In this document: positions 1-11,645 of the stretch, in pieces
Layout of the letters: every line of letters begins with the position of its first letter
Numbering within the stretch: the first letter of the stretch is position 1
Assembly (NCBI RefSeq): GCF_000300815.1
Contig: NZ_AMRX01000001.1
Location: forward strand, 558,001 to 622,000
Reading direction: 5' to 3'
Length of the DNA: 64,000 bases
Source of the DNA: Gayadomonas joobiniege G7
GTDB taxonomy: Bacteria > Pseudomonadota > Gammaproteobacteria > Enterobacterales > Alteromonadaceae
Made by a program: the position numbers and the translations under genes
Notes under the pieces: model-generated
Seen by the model: only the letters and a program-made list of their open reading frames with translations
What the model was told of the DNA's origin: nothing
Database searches by the model: none

Positions 1-2206
<2,206 letters not shown>

Positions 2207-2228
2207 ACGAACAATATTTAAGTTTTTC

Positions 2229-2255
2229 AAAAGCCGACAATTTGTCGGCTTTTTT
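2229..2255 (+). terminator. Rho-independent terminator of gyrB
   Basis: Perfect inverted repeat AAAAGCCGAC / GTCGGCTTTT with a 5-base loop, 22 bases after the gyrB stop codon, followed by a run of T. Classic intrinsic terminator. Confidence 0.9.
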
Positions 2256-2337
2256 GATCTAGAATAATGTAATGTAAGCAAAAGGGTTTTATAGTAGGGG
2301 GTGAAAAAAGTTTAGCAGTCATTTAGGAAGTTGTAGA

Positions 2338-3882
2338 ATGCAAGAAGCTGCACTAAATAACCAAGAAGTTCAAATAGCAGATGGTCAGGAGTTAGTATCA
2401 ACAACAGATTTACGAGGTGTGATCACTTACGTAAACGAAGCGTTTTGTGCTGTAAGCGGGTATAGTAAAGAAGAACTCATAGGAAAAAACCATAATATAA
2501 TTCGCCATCCTGACATGCCTAAACATGCATTTTCTGAATTGTGGGGGCATTTAAAAGACAATAAATCTTGGCGAGGATTAGTGAAAAATCGCTGTAAAAA
2601 TGGCAGTTATTACTGGGTCGACGCATATGTAACGCCCATTATTCAAAACCATAGAGTTGTCGGTTATCAATCGGTAAGAATTAAAGCCAGAGATCAAGAT
2701 AAACACAAAGCCGAGCTGATATACCAAAAGCTACAAAATAACAAAACGGTAAGTCACCAAGTCAATTTTAATACTAAACATATTGTTGCGATAAGCTCGT
2801 TACTCACCTTAATAATAATGCAATTGTATAGCTTTGGCTGGCAATCTTGTCTCATTCCTGTATTAATGACTTTGGCTTTTTATTTATCTTATCGGGTCTC
2901 AATTTTTGAAACCCCTAATCTATTGGCAGAACTTGACCAAAAATATAAAAGCATTACCCGTACAATAACGTTTGGTAATAAAGAGCCTGCAGTGATTCGA
3001 TACGCATTGGCGTTACAAGATGCCAAAAACAGAACCGTTATTGGTCGTTTTACCGCTTTAACTGACGAACTAAATTTTGTTTCGGGAGGGCTAAGTGAAA
3101 ACATTAGTGTCTCGGCAAATAATCGACGAAAAGCGCAAGAAGAGCTTTCACAAGTAGCAGCTGCGGTCAACGAAATGTCGAGCACGGCTAAAGAAATTGC
3201 GCACAATACAGTGCAAACTTCGGATCAAGTCGACAATACTAATACGGCGTGTGCATCATTATCGGAGAACTTTGTGCAAACGTCTGAAGCCATGCGTAGG
3301 TTAGCTCAGCAAGTAGAAGAAGCGTCAAGTTCAGCTGACGAATTAAAATCTTTAGCAGAAAAAGTAAAAATAGTTATGGATGAAATTGATGGTATTGCGG
3401 ATCAAACTAATTTATTAGCTTTAAATGCTGCTATTGAAGCTGCCCGTGCAGGTGAACATGGCCGAGGGTTCTCGGTAGTCGCTGACGAGGTCAGAGCGCT
3501 TTCTGCCCGTAGTCAAGAATCAGCGAAAACCATTAAAAATAATATTGATGCCATGTATTTAGGGATTGATAAATGGCAAGTAAGCATGAATCAAAATTAC
3601 CATTCTGCTATTGCTTGCAATGAGTCAGTTTCACAAGCCAGCAATATGGTTGGAGAAGTCACTGGCATGGTTGATCAGATCTCTGATTTGGCACGTCAAA
3701 TAGCAACGGCGGCCGAAGAGCAAGAAGTGGTTTCAGAAGAAATTAACCGCAATATTCAACAACTGAATATGCTTTCAGAAAGTGATCTTGAAAGGGTTAA
3801 TAGCCAAGAACAGGGGGCTGAAAGTTTGCTTAAAATGACAGAGCAAATTAGTAGTATAGGTCAAACTTTTTCAAATAAATAA
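2338..3882 (+). CDS. PAS-domain methyl-accepting chemotaxis protein, Aer-like aerotaxis receptor
   Basis: 514 residues, close to E. coli Aer (506). The N-terminal PAS domain (about residues 15-120) contains [14 protein letters not shown] and the [21 protein letters not shown] segment typical of the FAD-binding Aer PAS fold. One hydrophobic hairpin (about 150-182) anchors the protein in the inner membrane without a periplasmic sensor. A HAMP-like linker leads to the signalling domain, whose hairpin tip carries [19 protein letters not shown]. No C-terminal CheR-binding pentapeptide is visible. It probably senses redox or oxygen through FAD and controls CheA; this is inferred from the family. 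It is a single gene after the gyrB terminator. The ATG at 2338 is preceded by a weak GGAAG. Confidence 0.9.
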   Translation: MQEAALNNQEVQIADGQELVSTTDLRGVITYVNEAFCAVSGYSKEELIGKNHNIIRHPDMPKHAFSELWGHLKDNKSWRGLVKNRCKNGSYYWVDAYVTPIIQNHRVVGYQSVRIKARDQDKHKAELIYQKLQNNKTVSHQVNFNTKHIVAISSLLTLIIMQLYSFGWQSCLIPVLMTLAFYLSYRVSIFETPNLLAELDQKYKSITRTITFGNKEPAVIRYALALQDAKNRTVIGRFTALTDELNFVSGGLSENISVSANNRRKAQEELSQVAAAVNEMSSTAKEIAHNTVQTSDQVDNTNTACASLSENFVQTSEAMRRLAQQVEEASSSADELKSLAEKVKIVMDEIDGIADQTNLLALNAAIEAARAGEHGRGFSVVADEVRALSARSQESAKTIKNNIDAMYLGIDKWQVSMNQNYHSAIACNESVSQASNMVGEVTGMVDQISDLARQIATAAEEQEVVSEEINRNIQQLNMLSESDLERVNSQEQGAESLLKMTEQISSIGQTFSNK

Positions 3883-3891
3883 AACTCGTGA

Positions 3892-3918
3892 TGCGTTTAG
3901 GGGATTCGACTAAACGCA
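3892..3918. terminator. Inverted repeat between convergent aer-like gene and recQ
   Basis: TGCGTTTAG (3892-3900) and CTAAACGCA (3910-3918) form a 9-bp stem with a 9-base loop in the 52-bp gap between two convergent genes. No clear T run follows on either side, so a bidirectional terminator is only the most likely reading. Confidence 0.4.
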
Positions 3919-3934
3919 CTGAACCGAAACACTA

Positions 3935-5740
3935 TTAATCAAATCTATGCTGATAGCTGGCAATTTCTTGTAAAAACAAGTCACCATACTTTTCTAACTT
4001 TTGTTTTCCGACCCCATTTACTTTTAACATTGCTTGGCGACTATCCGGTACTTTGATACACATGTCTACTAAGGTTGCATCATTAAAAATAATATAACTG
4101 GGTAGATCGTATTCGTCAGCGATTTGTTTTCTTAGCTGTCTGAGTCGTTCAAATAAACGTTTATCGTAGTTTTGTTTAAGCCAAGGTTTTTCTTTTTGAG
4201 AGATGACAGCGGCTTTGTCTATTTGTGGCAGTGCCAGTTTTAATTCAACTTCACCACGCAAGATAGGGCGAGCGCGTTCGGTAAGCTTTAAATGAGCGTT
4301 GTCGGTTATATCAATTCTAACTAGACCACAATGAACTAACTGACGCAGAATACTTAACCAGTATTCTGGGCTTTTATCTTTGCCTATGCCATGCACGCTA
4401 AGTTTATTGTGTTGATGCTCTCTTACCCGCTGATTTTTAGCGCCCCGTAATACTTCAACAATATAGTTAAAACCAGAAGCTTGGCCCGTTCGATAAATAC
4501 AAGATAACGCTTTTTGTGCATCTTCTAAACCATCGTACTGCTGAGGTGGGTTTAAACAGATATCACAGTTACCGCAGGCTTGATTAATCGCTTCGCCAAA
4601 ATAATTTAATAGCACCATACGTCGACAGGTTTGGCTATGCGCAAGTGAGACCATCGAAGAGAATTTATTTTCTTCCAGTTCTGCTCTGTCGGCATTTGGG
4701 TTTTGAGAAATCATCCAGCGCACTCTTTCAATATCTGATTCATCAAACAATAGTAAAGCCTCACTATCAAGGCCATCCCTTCCTGCTCGGCCAGTTTCTT
4801 GATAATAGCCTTCAATAGAGCGGGGAATGTCATAATGCACAACATATCTTACATCGGGTTTATTTATTCCCATGCCAAAAGCGACGGTTGCAACCATCAC
4901 TTCCACGTTGTCTCTCAACCAATTAGTTTGTGCTTGCTTACGTTGCTCAAGCGTGAATCCTGCATGATAAGCAGTGGCTTTAATTTGGTGGCGAGATAAA
5001 AACGCTTGTACCTCTTCAACACGTTTACGCGAGCTACAGTAAACAATGCCAGATTGTTTTGCATGTTTTTGGATATAGTCTTTAAGTTGCGTGAGTGCAC
5101 TAAATTTTTCTTGTTGGATATAGCGAATGTTGGGCCGGTCAAAACTGGCGATATACTTATAACAATTTTGCAGGTTAAGAAGATTGATAATGTCTTCTTG
5201 AGTTGTATCATCTGCAGTTGCTGTTAAGGCCATAATAGGAGTGCGAGGAAAATAGCTTTTTAAGGTTCCAAGTTGCGCGTAATCAGGTCTAAAGTCATGC
5301 CCCCATTGTGAAACACAATGCGCTTCGTCGATTGCGATTAAATTAATATTAAAATGTAACAAACGATTGAGAGTGTGGGGCTGTAATAATTTTTCCGGCG
5401 CTATATATAAAATTTTAATTTGGTCATGTGACAACTGATTATACAAATCGTCTTGTGCAGCAAAATCTAATGTCGAATTTAAACAGGCAGCCGAAACACC
5501 AAACTGGTTTAATTGATCAACTTGATCCTGCATTAACGCGATAAGGGGGGAGATCACCAAGGCAAAACCTGAATTAACAAGCGCAGGTATTTGATAACAA
5601 ATTGACTTACCAGAACCTGTTGGAAGTACCGCCAAACAATCTGTCTTATTTAAAATTGAATCTATGATTTCAGCTTGGCCTTGACGGAAACTTTCGTAAC
5701 CAAAAACTGACTTTAAAGTATTGAGTGCAGTGGGCTGCAA
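3935..5740 (-). CDS. recQ: ATP-dependent DNA helicase RecQ
   Basis: 3'-5' superfamily 2 helicase acting in RecF-pathway repair and fork restart. Helicase motif I (TGSGKS), the DEAH box (IDEAHCVSQWGHDFRP) and motif VI (QETGRAGRDG) are all present. They are followed by the RecQ zinc-binding region with paired cysteines (ACGNCDIC), a winged helix, and a C-terminal HRDC domain (about the last 75 residues). I place the start at a TTG (minus-strand bases 5740-5738) because AGGAG lies five bases upstream and the resulting 601 residues match E. coli RecQ (609). An ATG further upstream (5809) would overlap the preceding gene by 56 bp and add residues with no RecQ character. It lies 13 bp downstream of the HigA-like gene and is probably cotranscribed with it. 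Confidence 0.95.
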   Translation of the reverse strand: MQPTALNTLKSVFGYESFRQGQAEIIDSILNKTDCLAVLPTGSGKSICYQIPALVNSGFALVISPLIALMQDQVDQLNQFGVSAACLNSTLDFAAQDDLYNQLSHDQIKILYIAPEKLLQPHTLNRLLHFNINLIAIDEAHCVSQWGHDFRPDYAQLGTLKSYFPRTPIMALTATADDTTQEDIINLLNLQNCYKYIASFDRPNIRYIQQEKFSALTQLKDYIQKHAKQSGIVYCSSRKRVEEVQAFLSRHQIKATAYHAGFTLEQRKQAQTNWLRDNVEVMVATVAFGMGINKPDVRYVVHYDIPRSIEGYYQETGRAGRDGLDSEALLLFDESDIERVRWMISQNPNADRAELEENKFSSMVSLAHSQTCRRMVLLNYFGEAINQACGNCDICLNPPQQYDGLEDAQKALSCIYRTGQASGFNYIVEVLRGAKNQRVREHQHNKLSVHGIGKDKSPEYWLSILRQLVHCGLVRIDITDNAHLKLTERARPILRGEVELKLALPQIDKAAVISQKEKPWLKQNYDKRLFERLRQLRKQIADEYDLPSYIIFNDATLVDMCIKVPDSRQAMLKVNGVGKQKLEKYGDLFLQEIASYQHRFD

Positions 5741-5753
5741 AATAACTCCTGAA

Positions 5754-6206
5754 TTAAGATTTTCTGGCGCTGATAAAAAGACTGACAGGCACGTTAAAAT
5801 AATCTGCAAATGCCTGCATATGGCGAATCGTTAATTGACGTTTGTGATTAACCAACTCAGAAATAATACTCTGAGGCACAATATGGTTTAAGTCTTTTTG
5901 CCGTGTTGAATGTTTTTTCATCAAGTCAGCTAATACCTGATTTGGGGTTTTTTCAGAGTTAGACTCATAACTTTCAATGTTATTGATTAACGCGTCCAGC
6001 ATAGCAGCCAAAAGTTGATTATCGGCCAGATCTACTTCACTTAATTGCTCTGCAAGCTCCAGCGCTGTGATTAGACTTGCTTCATCCGCGATCGGTATAA
6101 GCGCATTTGAGATTAACTGGCAAAGTGCGCTCGCTTTATCATAGTCAGTGCCCTGATATGGCTTAAGCAATTGTTCAATTTGGTTTATATCGTATTGAGA
6201 TGTCAT
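5754..6206 (-). CDS. HigA/YgjM-like helix-turn-helix protein without a partner toxin
   Basis: 150 residues. The N-terminal half is helical and acidic with the TALELAEQL pattern of E. coli HigA/YgjM-type antitoxins. The C-terminal half is an XRE-type helix-turn-helix (about residues 90-145: VLADLMKKH, then QSIISELVNHKRQLTIRHMQ) ending in FNVPVSLFI. HigA proteins bind their own promoter and neutralise an mRNA-cleaving HigB. No HigB-sized reading frame lies between it and ubiD (138 bp) or between it and recQ (13 bp), so it is an orphan regulator here. A 17-bp palindrome 14 bp upstream of its ATG is a likely operator. Family assignment is good; function is unknown. Confidence 0.75.
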   Translation of the reverse strand: MTSQYDINQIEQLLKPYQGTDYDKASALCQLISNALIPIADEASLITALELAEQLSEVDLADNQLLAAMLDALINNIESYESNSEKTPNQVLADLMKKHSTRQKDLNHIVPQSIISELVNHKRQLTIRHMQAFADYFNVPVSLFISARKS

Positions 6207-6220
6207 TTGGTATTTTGGTT

Positions 6221-6237
6221 TATATCATAATGATATA
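6221..6237. promoter_or_regulatory. Palindromic candidate operator of the HigA-like repressor
   Basis: TATATCA-TAA-TGATATA, a perfect 7-bp inverted repeat 14 bp in front of the HigA-like start and in the shared intergenic region with ubiD. Autoregulation is inferred from the habit of the family; the palindrome itself is seen directly. Confidence 0.5.
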
Positions 6238-6343
6238 TTTTATTTTACCCGTTTAAAACCTAAATGCCAATCAGGATTTACAGTTTCAGGTGGTCGAATA
6301 AATGTTACTATTAACGCGAATTTTAAAATTGGGCCGAGGCAAA

Positions 6344-7807
6344 ATGCAATATAAAGACTTGCGAGATTTTATTCAGCAACTAGAAAAGATGGGTGAATTA
6401 AAACGTATTAGCCAACCGATCTCAACTCATTTAGAAATGACAGAAATCAGCGATCGTGTATTAAGAGCACAAGGGCCGGCTTTATTATTTGAGAACCCCG
6501 AGGGATTTAACGTGCCGGTACTATGTAATTTGTTTGGCACACCAGAGCGGGTCGCTATGGCGATGGGACAAACTTCTGTTAGTGCGTTAAGAGAAGTGGG
6601 CCAACTACTGGCGATGTTAAAAGAGCCAGAACCGCCACAAGGATTTAAAGATGCATTTGCCAAACTTCCGGTTTATAAACAAGTGCTGAATATGGCACCT
6701 AAAAAAGTCAAAAAGGCACCTTGTCAGGAGGTTGTTTTAGAAGACGAAAATATCGATTTAACGAAACTGCCAATCCAACATTGCTGGCCAGAAGATGTAG
6801 CGCCTTTAATCACCTGGGGTTTAACTGTTACTAAAGGTCCTTTTAAAAAGCGCCAGAATTTAGGTATTTATAGGCAACAATTGCTTGGTAAAAATAAAGT
6901 TATTATGCGTTGGCTATCACATCGTGGTGGTGCGTTAGACTTTCAAGAATTTAAAAAACAGCATCCAGGTGAAAAATTTCCGGTATCTGTGGCCTTAGGT
7001 GCCGATCCAGCGACTATTTTGGGTGCAGTAACGCCAGTACCAGATACCTTGTCAGAATATGCATTTGCAGGTTTGTTAAGAGGCGCAAATACAGAAGTGG
7101 TTAAATGTATCAGCAATGAGTTACAGGTGCCCGCGAGTGCAGAGATTGTTTTAGAAGGTTACATAGATCCGGACGAAACTGCTGAAGAAGGGCCGTACGG
7201 TGATCACACTGGTTATTATAACGAAACCGACTATTTTCCGGTATTTACTGTCACTCATATCACTCAGCGCAAAGATCCTATTTACCACAGCACACATACG
7301 GGGCGACCACCTGACGAACCGGCGATTTTAGGGGTTGCATTAAATGAAGTTTTTGTCCCTATTTTAAAAAAGCAGTTTCCCGAAATAGAAGACTTTTACC
7401 TACCACCTGAAGGCTGTTCATATCGAATGGCAGTGGTTACCATGCGCAAACAATATCCAGGTCATGCTAAGCGTGTAATGATGGGGGTATGGTCATTTTT
7501 GCGGCAATTTATGTATACCAAATTTGTCATAGTCTGCGATCATGATATTAATGCCCGCGATTGGAAAGATGTTATTTGGGCCATTACCACAAGGATGGAT
7601 CCGGCTCGTGATACCACCTTGGTTGAAAACACCCCAATTGACTACCTTGATTTTGCTTCTCCAGTATCAGGCCTAGGATCAAAAATGGGCATGGATGCAA
7701 CTAACAAATGGCCCGGCGAAACAGATAGAGAATGGGGACGGGAAATAAAAATGGATGAGACAGTCAAACAAAAAATAGATGAGTTATGGCCAACGCTAGG
7801 TTTGTAG
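6344..7807 (+). CDS. ubiD: 4-hydroxy-3-polyprenylbenzoate decarboxylase UbiD
   Basis: Prenylated-FMN-dependent decarboxylase of ubiquinone biosynthesis, removing the ring carboxyl of 3-polyprenyl-4-hydroxybenzoate. With the start at 6344 the protein has 487 residues beginning [14 protein letters not shown], which aligns with the E. coli start (MKYNDLRDFL). A GAGG lies just upstream. An in-frame ATG at 6302 would add 14 residues with no family support. [15 protein letters not shown], the [11 protein letters not shown] motif and the NVFGSK-equivalent region near the end are characteristic. UbiD needs UbiX for its cofactor; ubiX is not in this window. It is followed after 4 bp by a ferredoxin gene. 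Confidence 0.96.
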   Translation: MQYKDLRDFIQQLEKMGELKRISQPISTHLEMTEISDRVLRAQGPALLFENPEGFNVPVLCNLFGTPERVAMAMGQTSVSALREVGQLLAMLKEPEPPQGFKDAFAKLPVYKQVLNMAPKKVKKAPCQEVVLEDENIDLTKLPIQHCWPEDVAPLITWGLTVTKGPFKKRQNLGIYRQQLLGKNKVIMRWLSHRGGALDFQEFKKQHPGEKFPVSVALGADPATILGAVTPVPDTLSEYAFAGLLRGANTEVVKCISNELQVPASAEIVLEGYIDPDETAEEGPYGDHTGYYNETDYFPVFTVTHITQRKDPIYHSTHTGRPPDEPAILGVALNEVFVPILKKQFPEIEDFYLPPEGCSYRMAVVTMRKQYPGHAKRVMMGVWSFLRQFMYTKFVIVCDHDINARDWKDVIWAITTRMDPARDTTLVENTPIDYLDFASPVSGLGSKMGMDATNKWPGETDREWGREIKMDETVKQKIDELWPTLGL

Positions 7808-7811
7808 CATA

Positions 7812-8093
7812 ATGAACAATGTGCAAATCGAAATTGTCCCTGACGGTGTCCGTTTTGAAGCTGAACCACTTGAAACGATTGTTGATGCAGCGATCCGTAA
7901 TAAAGTTAATTTGCCATACGAATGTTTGTACGGGAGTTGTCGGCGCTGTATTTGTAAGTTAGAAGCCGGACGGGTAAGCTATGGGGATAGTGCGTATATT
8001 TTTACCGATGAAGAAATAGCACAGCAACTTGTGATTGCCTGCATTGCGTACCCGTTAACCGATTTAAAAATAAGTTTATTAAACCAGGATTAG
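7812..8093 (+). CDS. Small plant-type 2Fe-2S ferredoxin
   Basis: 93 residues with the cluster-binding pattern Cys38-x4-Cys43-x2-Cys46 and Cys77, the plant-type/adrenodoxin-like spacing. A fifth cysteine (Cys48) sits beside the loop. It is an electron carrier. It lies 4 bp after ubiD and 2 bp before the flavin reductase gene, so it is translated in the same operon and most likely passes electrons to or from that reductase. In related proteins (AscD-type reductases) the ferredoxin and FAD/NAD domains are fused in one chain; here they are separate genes. Confidence 0.88.
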   Translation: MNNVQIEIVPDGVRFEAEPLETIVDAAIRNKVNLPYECLYGSCRRCICKLEAGRVSYGDSAYIFTDEEIAQQLVIACIAYPLTDLKISLLNQD

Positions 8094-8095
8094 TT

Positions 8096-8800
8096 ATGAG
8101 TCAGTTTGAATGCTCAGTCAGCTCTATTGAGCCCTTGACCGAGTTTGTGAATAAAGTCATTTTGAAACCCGCCACACAGATTCAATTTCAAGCGGGGCAA
8201 TACATAGAAGTTGTGCTGAGTGAGAACGATAAACGTCCTTTTTCGATCGCAAACAGCCCGTTGCAAAATGACTATATAGAACTGCATATTGGTGCAGCGC
8301 AAAAAGACGAGTTTAGTTCGGCTGCGATGCAACATATCAAAGATAACGACAAAGTTTTATTAAAAGGCCCAAATGGCAATGCTTTTTTGCAAAAACAGGA
8401 ACACTGTCCAATAATTTTATTGGCTGGTGGAACTGGGTTTAGCTATGTGAAGTCTATAGCTGAAACTTTATTAGCACAAAATTTTTCTCAGCCTGTATTT
8501 TTATATTGGGGATTAAGAAGTGAAGATGCTGTGTATGAACTAGAGCACTGGTATCAAGCAGAACAACAGCATGCAAACTTTAAATTTATTCCCGTTATTG
8601 AAAATGCGCAGGCTACTTGGTCTGGCCGCACCGGATTGGTCATTGATGCTGTATTAAATGATTTTACGTCACTTCATGACTATCATATTTATAGTGCAGG
8701 ACCATTTGCTATGGTGGGCAAAGCTCGTAAACAATTTGTTGAGCGCGGTCTTCAAAAAGCAAATATGTTTGCAGATGCGTTTGCATTTATCGACGATTAA
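8096..8800 (+). CDS. fre: NAD(P)H-flavin reductase (Fre/LuxG family)
   Basis: 234 residues, the same size as E. coli Fre (233). The FAD-binding barrel carries RPFSIAN (the RxxS flavin motif, about residues 46-52). The NAD-binding Rossmann half carries the LLAGGTGFSYVKS nucleotide loop (about 110-122) and a C-terminal YSAGPFAMV. Fre reduces free flavins with NAD(P)H and neighbours ubiD in enterobacteria and vibrios too. Because a ferredoxin gene lies immediately upstream, this copy may instead work as a ferredoxin reductase, in the manner of fused AscD-like enzymes. That part is inference. Confidence 0.9.
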   Translation: MSQFECSVSSIEPLTEFVNKVILKPATQIQFQAGQYIEVVLSENDKRPFSIANSPLQNDYIELHIGAAQKDEFSSAAMQHIKDNDKVLLKGPNGNAFLQKQEHCPIILLAGGTGFSYVKSIAETLLAQNFSQPVFLYWGLRSEDAVYELEHWYQAEQQHANFKFIPVIENAQATWSGRTGLVIDAVLNDFTSLHDYHIYSAGPFAMVGKARKQFVERGLQKANMFADAFAFIDD

Positions 8801-8828
8801 ATTTAGGTAATTAATAGGGGCAGGGAGT

Positions 8829-9209
8829 ATGGATAGTTCTACAAAGCTCGCAGGTAAAAAGATTTTGGTGGTTGATGATGATTTACCCTTACTGCAATTT
8901 TTAGGTGAAGTCTTTAATTTTTTTGGCTGTGATGTCAGCATGGCCGAATCGGGACAGCGGGGATTAGAGTTGGCGGCAGAGCAACCTTATGATCTGATCC
9001 TTAGTGATTTAGTGATGCCTGGAGAGTTGAACGGGGCTCAGTTTGCCAATGCAGTGTTACAACAAAAACCAGACACTGCAATTATATTTATGAGCGGGTA
9101 TGTTGATGATAAAATGGAGATAAATGAACGTTTGTCTGACATCCCTATTATTCAAAAACCCTTTCGTAAACGAGAGTTGTTAACGCAGATTGATTTAGTT
9201 TTACACTAG
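8829..9209 (+). CDS. Single-domain response regulator (REC only)
   Basis: 126 residues consisting only of a CheY-like receiver. All catalytic positions are present: the acidic triad near the start (VVDDD), the phospho-acceptor Asp in LILSDLVMPGE, a conserved Ser in FMSGY and Lys in IIQKPFRK. There is no output domain, so it signals by protein contact or as a phosphate shuttle. It lies 28 bp after fre and 10 bp before the 7TMR-DISM gene. A phosphotransfer (Hpt) protein is encoded two genes downstream, which makes a local phosphorelay plausible. Confidence 0.9.
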   Translation: MDSSTKLAGKKILVVDDDLPLLQFLGEVFNFFGCDVSMAESGQRGLELAAEQPYDLILSDLVMPGELNGAQFANAVLQQKPDTAIIFMSGYVDDKMEINERLSDIPIIQKPFRKRELLTQIDLVLH

Positions 9210-9219
9210 ATCATATTTT

Positions 9220-11637
9220 ATGGATAAAAACTTGATTAGAAGTCTATGTGGATTGGTGTTGTGGCTGATAATCGGCACACAAACCGGATATGCCATAACA
9301 CCAAAAGTTAATTTAGCATTTGATAGTCGAGTTTTTGCCAGCCAAAATGAGATGACACCGCAGCAGGTGTACCAACATTTTAAAAACACCGAAATCCCCT
9401 ATTATAAAGCCGAATATATAAATCCTGGGCATCAGGATATTGTTACTTGGGTTTTAATGGAGATCCCGCAGTTAATTAAACAAAAAGATTATTTGTTAGA
9501 GCTAGCGCGAGGCAAAGCTCGCGAAATTTCAGCTTATTCAATTGAAACAAATGGTAAAATTAAGCAGCTACCAGAGCTCAACCCGTATAACCATAATCCA
9601 GTTTTTATACTGGATAGCCCACAACCTCAAATCGCTTATATTTTAATAAAAATGGACCATAGTGTTGGCGTGTTTAAACCAGTGCTGTGGGATAGCCATG
9701 AATATATTTATCAGAGTTGGTCAATCCTCACCCTGACGGGCATATTTTTTGGCATATTGATTTGTTTGGCTGTATATAACTTGGTGATTTATTTTGCCGT
9801 TCGCCAGCAAGCTTATATTTGGTATGCATTGTATATTTTAGCCTTGATTATCTGGCGTGGCTCTATTTTAGGGTATGCCAATTTTATTGGCATACCGCAT
9901 TACCCAGCGCAGATTTATATAACAGAGCCCTTAGTATTGCTTGATATGCTATTCGCTTTGTTATTTTGCATGCATTTTTTAGGCACAGCAAAATTGTCTT
10001 ATCGATTAGACAAAATCATGTATTTGATGTGTTGGTTTATCGGTGGCAGTGCGTTAATTTCTCCTGCATTATCAAGTCAGGCGTCTATTACATTAATCGC
10101 CATAGGTTTAATTTTATGTGTTCCGCTTTGTGTTATATCGGCGTTTTGGGCATTTATAAAAGGGGTTCGAGCGGCAAAATTTTATCTGCTATCTTGGCTA
10201 CCCTTAATCGTAGGTGTTGTAATCGTTCAACTTACCGTGTGGAAAGTCATCCCAAGCAATCAATTTGCGGTTACCTTAATTCATTACGCTATTATATTAG
10301 AAGTGTTTTTGATGTCGCTCGCATTGGCCGATAAGCTTAGATACGAACAAAACCAAAAAAATCGTTACACGACTCACGACCCAGTGACACTTTTACCAAA
10401 CCGCAACTTAGTTGATATTTCGCTAGAAAATGCCAAAGCTTATAAAGGGTTTGTGGTTTACGTTATTCAACTTAAACATATGCGTTTGTTCGAACAAAAT
10501 TATGGTTATGCGGTCACCAATGCCTTATTACGAATAATTAGTCAAAAATTAACCGCATGGAGCAAAAATAATCGCAGAGCCGTTACCTTGGATGTGATTG
10601 ATTTAGAAGCGCAAAAAGTAGGTTATTATCAAAATGGTCGTTTTATTGTTGGCCTGAGAGGTAAACAGCATGATTATAAGCGTTTGTGCCGTGAAATTAG
10701 CTTTATTTTTAGTTCACCAATTATCGTTGAAAAAATTAAAATTGATGTAGCAGTTAGTATTGGAGTTAGCCAATATCCTGATCATGGCAGAGAAATCAGT
10801 GAGTTGATAGAAAATGCTCAGCGCGCGGCAACAGACTCAGCAAACCGCCTCAGCCTCTGTTTAATGTTTTCTGAACATCAACTTGCATCAAACCAAAGTG
10901 AATGTCGGCAGCTTCAGGCGCTAACTATTGATCTGGACGATAAGGTTAATTTTTGCCTTAAATTTATTCCTATTAGTCGATTAGAAAATGAGACACCGCT
11001 GATCCAAGAGTCTAGGTTGTATTGGTATCACCAAAATGAGCAAAAGTATCGCGAACTGCCCGAATTTAAACCTTATAACTCAACACTTCAATGGGAGTTG
11101 GTTTTTTTACATTTACAAAGTTTATTGCACTATCTTAAATGCCAGAAAAAAGTGGTCGAAAAAATCTATTTTCCGTTAGAGCTAAATTTACTGGCCGACG
11201 AAAATTGGTTTAACAAACTATCCGAGTTGATTGTTAGTGATAGAGTGATTTTGGCTAATGTCGTTTTTAAAATGTACACACAAAGTCATACTTTAACACT
11301 AAGTTCTGAGTTGTTAGACGAACGTTTAACGCGTTTGCAAAGTATGAGTGCGCTTATGGTCATCGAAGTGGCATCGTCAACAGATGTTTGTCTGCGCTGG
11401 CTGCATAAAGAATATTGGTTGCACTGGTTGACCGGGTCGAATGATTTAGCTTTTGTAGACTATTTATTGTACCTCGCCGCTCGCCACGAGCACTTATTAT
11501 CTATTGACGAAACCATCATAAAAAATCTTAATAAAAATATTAAAAACAATTTGTTAGGGTATTCTAGGCAGATAAGAAATAAACAGCTTGTAGCAGTGGT
11601 AGATGAAGAATTTTGGCAACGAACAGGGGAGCATTGA
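9220..11637 (+). CDS. 7TMR-DISM sensor protein with degenerate GGDEF and EAL-like domains
   Basis: 805 residues. A signal peptide (about 1-25) is followed by a periplasmic carbohydrate-binding-like DISMED2 region (about 35-165) and seven membrane helices of the 7TM-DISM type (about 170-375). A GGDEF-fold domain starts at THDPVTLLPNRN (about 387), but its GGDEF loop reads YQNGRF, so it cannot be an active cyclase. The last 230 residues resemble an EAL domain in spacing and in segments such as FKPYNSTLQWELVFLHLQ, but the EAL signature and metal ligands are missing. It probably senses an extracytoplasmic ligand and signals by protein contact. It sits between a receiver gene and an Hpt gene, and overlaps the next possible start by a few bases. 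Confidence 0.8.
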   Translation: MDKNLIRSLCGLVLWLIIGTQTGYAITPKVNLAFDSRVFASQNEMTPQQVYQHFKNTEIPYYKAEYINPGHQDIVTWVLMEIPQLIKQKDYLLELARGKAREISAYSIETNGKIKQLPELNPYNHNPVFILDSPQPQIAYILIKMDHSVGVFKPVLWDSHEYIYQSWSILTLTGIFFGILICLAVYNLVIYFAVRQQAYIWYALYILALIIWRGSILGYANFIGIPHYPAQIYITEPLVLLDMLFALLFCMHFLGTAKLSYRLDKIMYLMCWFIGGSALISPALSSQASITLIAIGLILCVPLCVISAFWAFIKGVRAAKFYLLSWLPLIVGVVIVQLTVWKVIPSNQFAVTLIHYAIILEVFLMSLALADKLRYEQNQKNRYTTHDPVTLLPNRNLVDISLENAKAYKGFVVYVIQLKHMRLFEQNYGYAVTNALLRIISQKLTAWSKNNRRAVTLDVIDLEAQKVGYYQNGRFIVGLRGKQHDYKRLCREISFIFSSPIIVEKIKIDVAVSIGVSQYPDHGREISELIENAQRAATDSANRLSLCLMFSEHQLASNQSECRQLQALTIDLDDKVNFCLKFIPISRLENETPLIQESRLYWYHQNEQKYRELPEFKPYNSTLQWELVFLHLQSLLHYLKCQKKVVEKIYFPLELNLLADENWFNKLSELIVSDRVILANVVFKMYTQSHTLTLSSELLDERLTRLQSMSALMVIEVASSTDVCLRWLHKEYWLHWLTGSNDLAFVDYLLYLAARHEHLLSIDETIIKNLNKNIKNNLLGYSRQIRNKQLVAVVDEEFWQRTGEH

Positions 11638-11645
11638 CAGCGATA

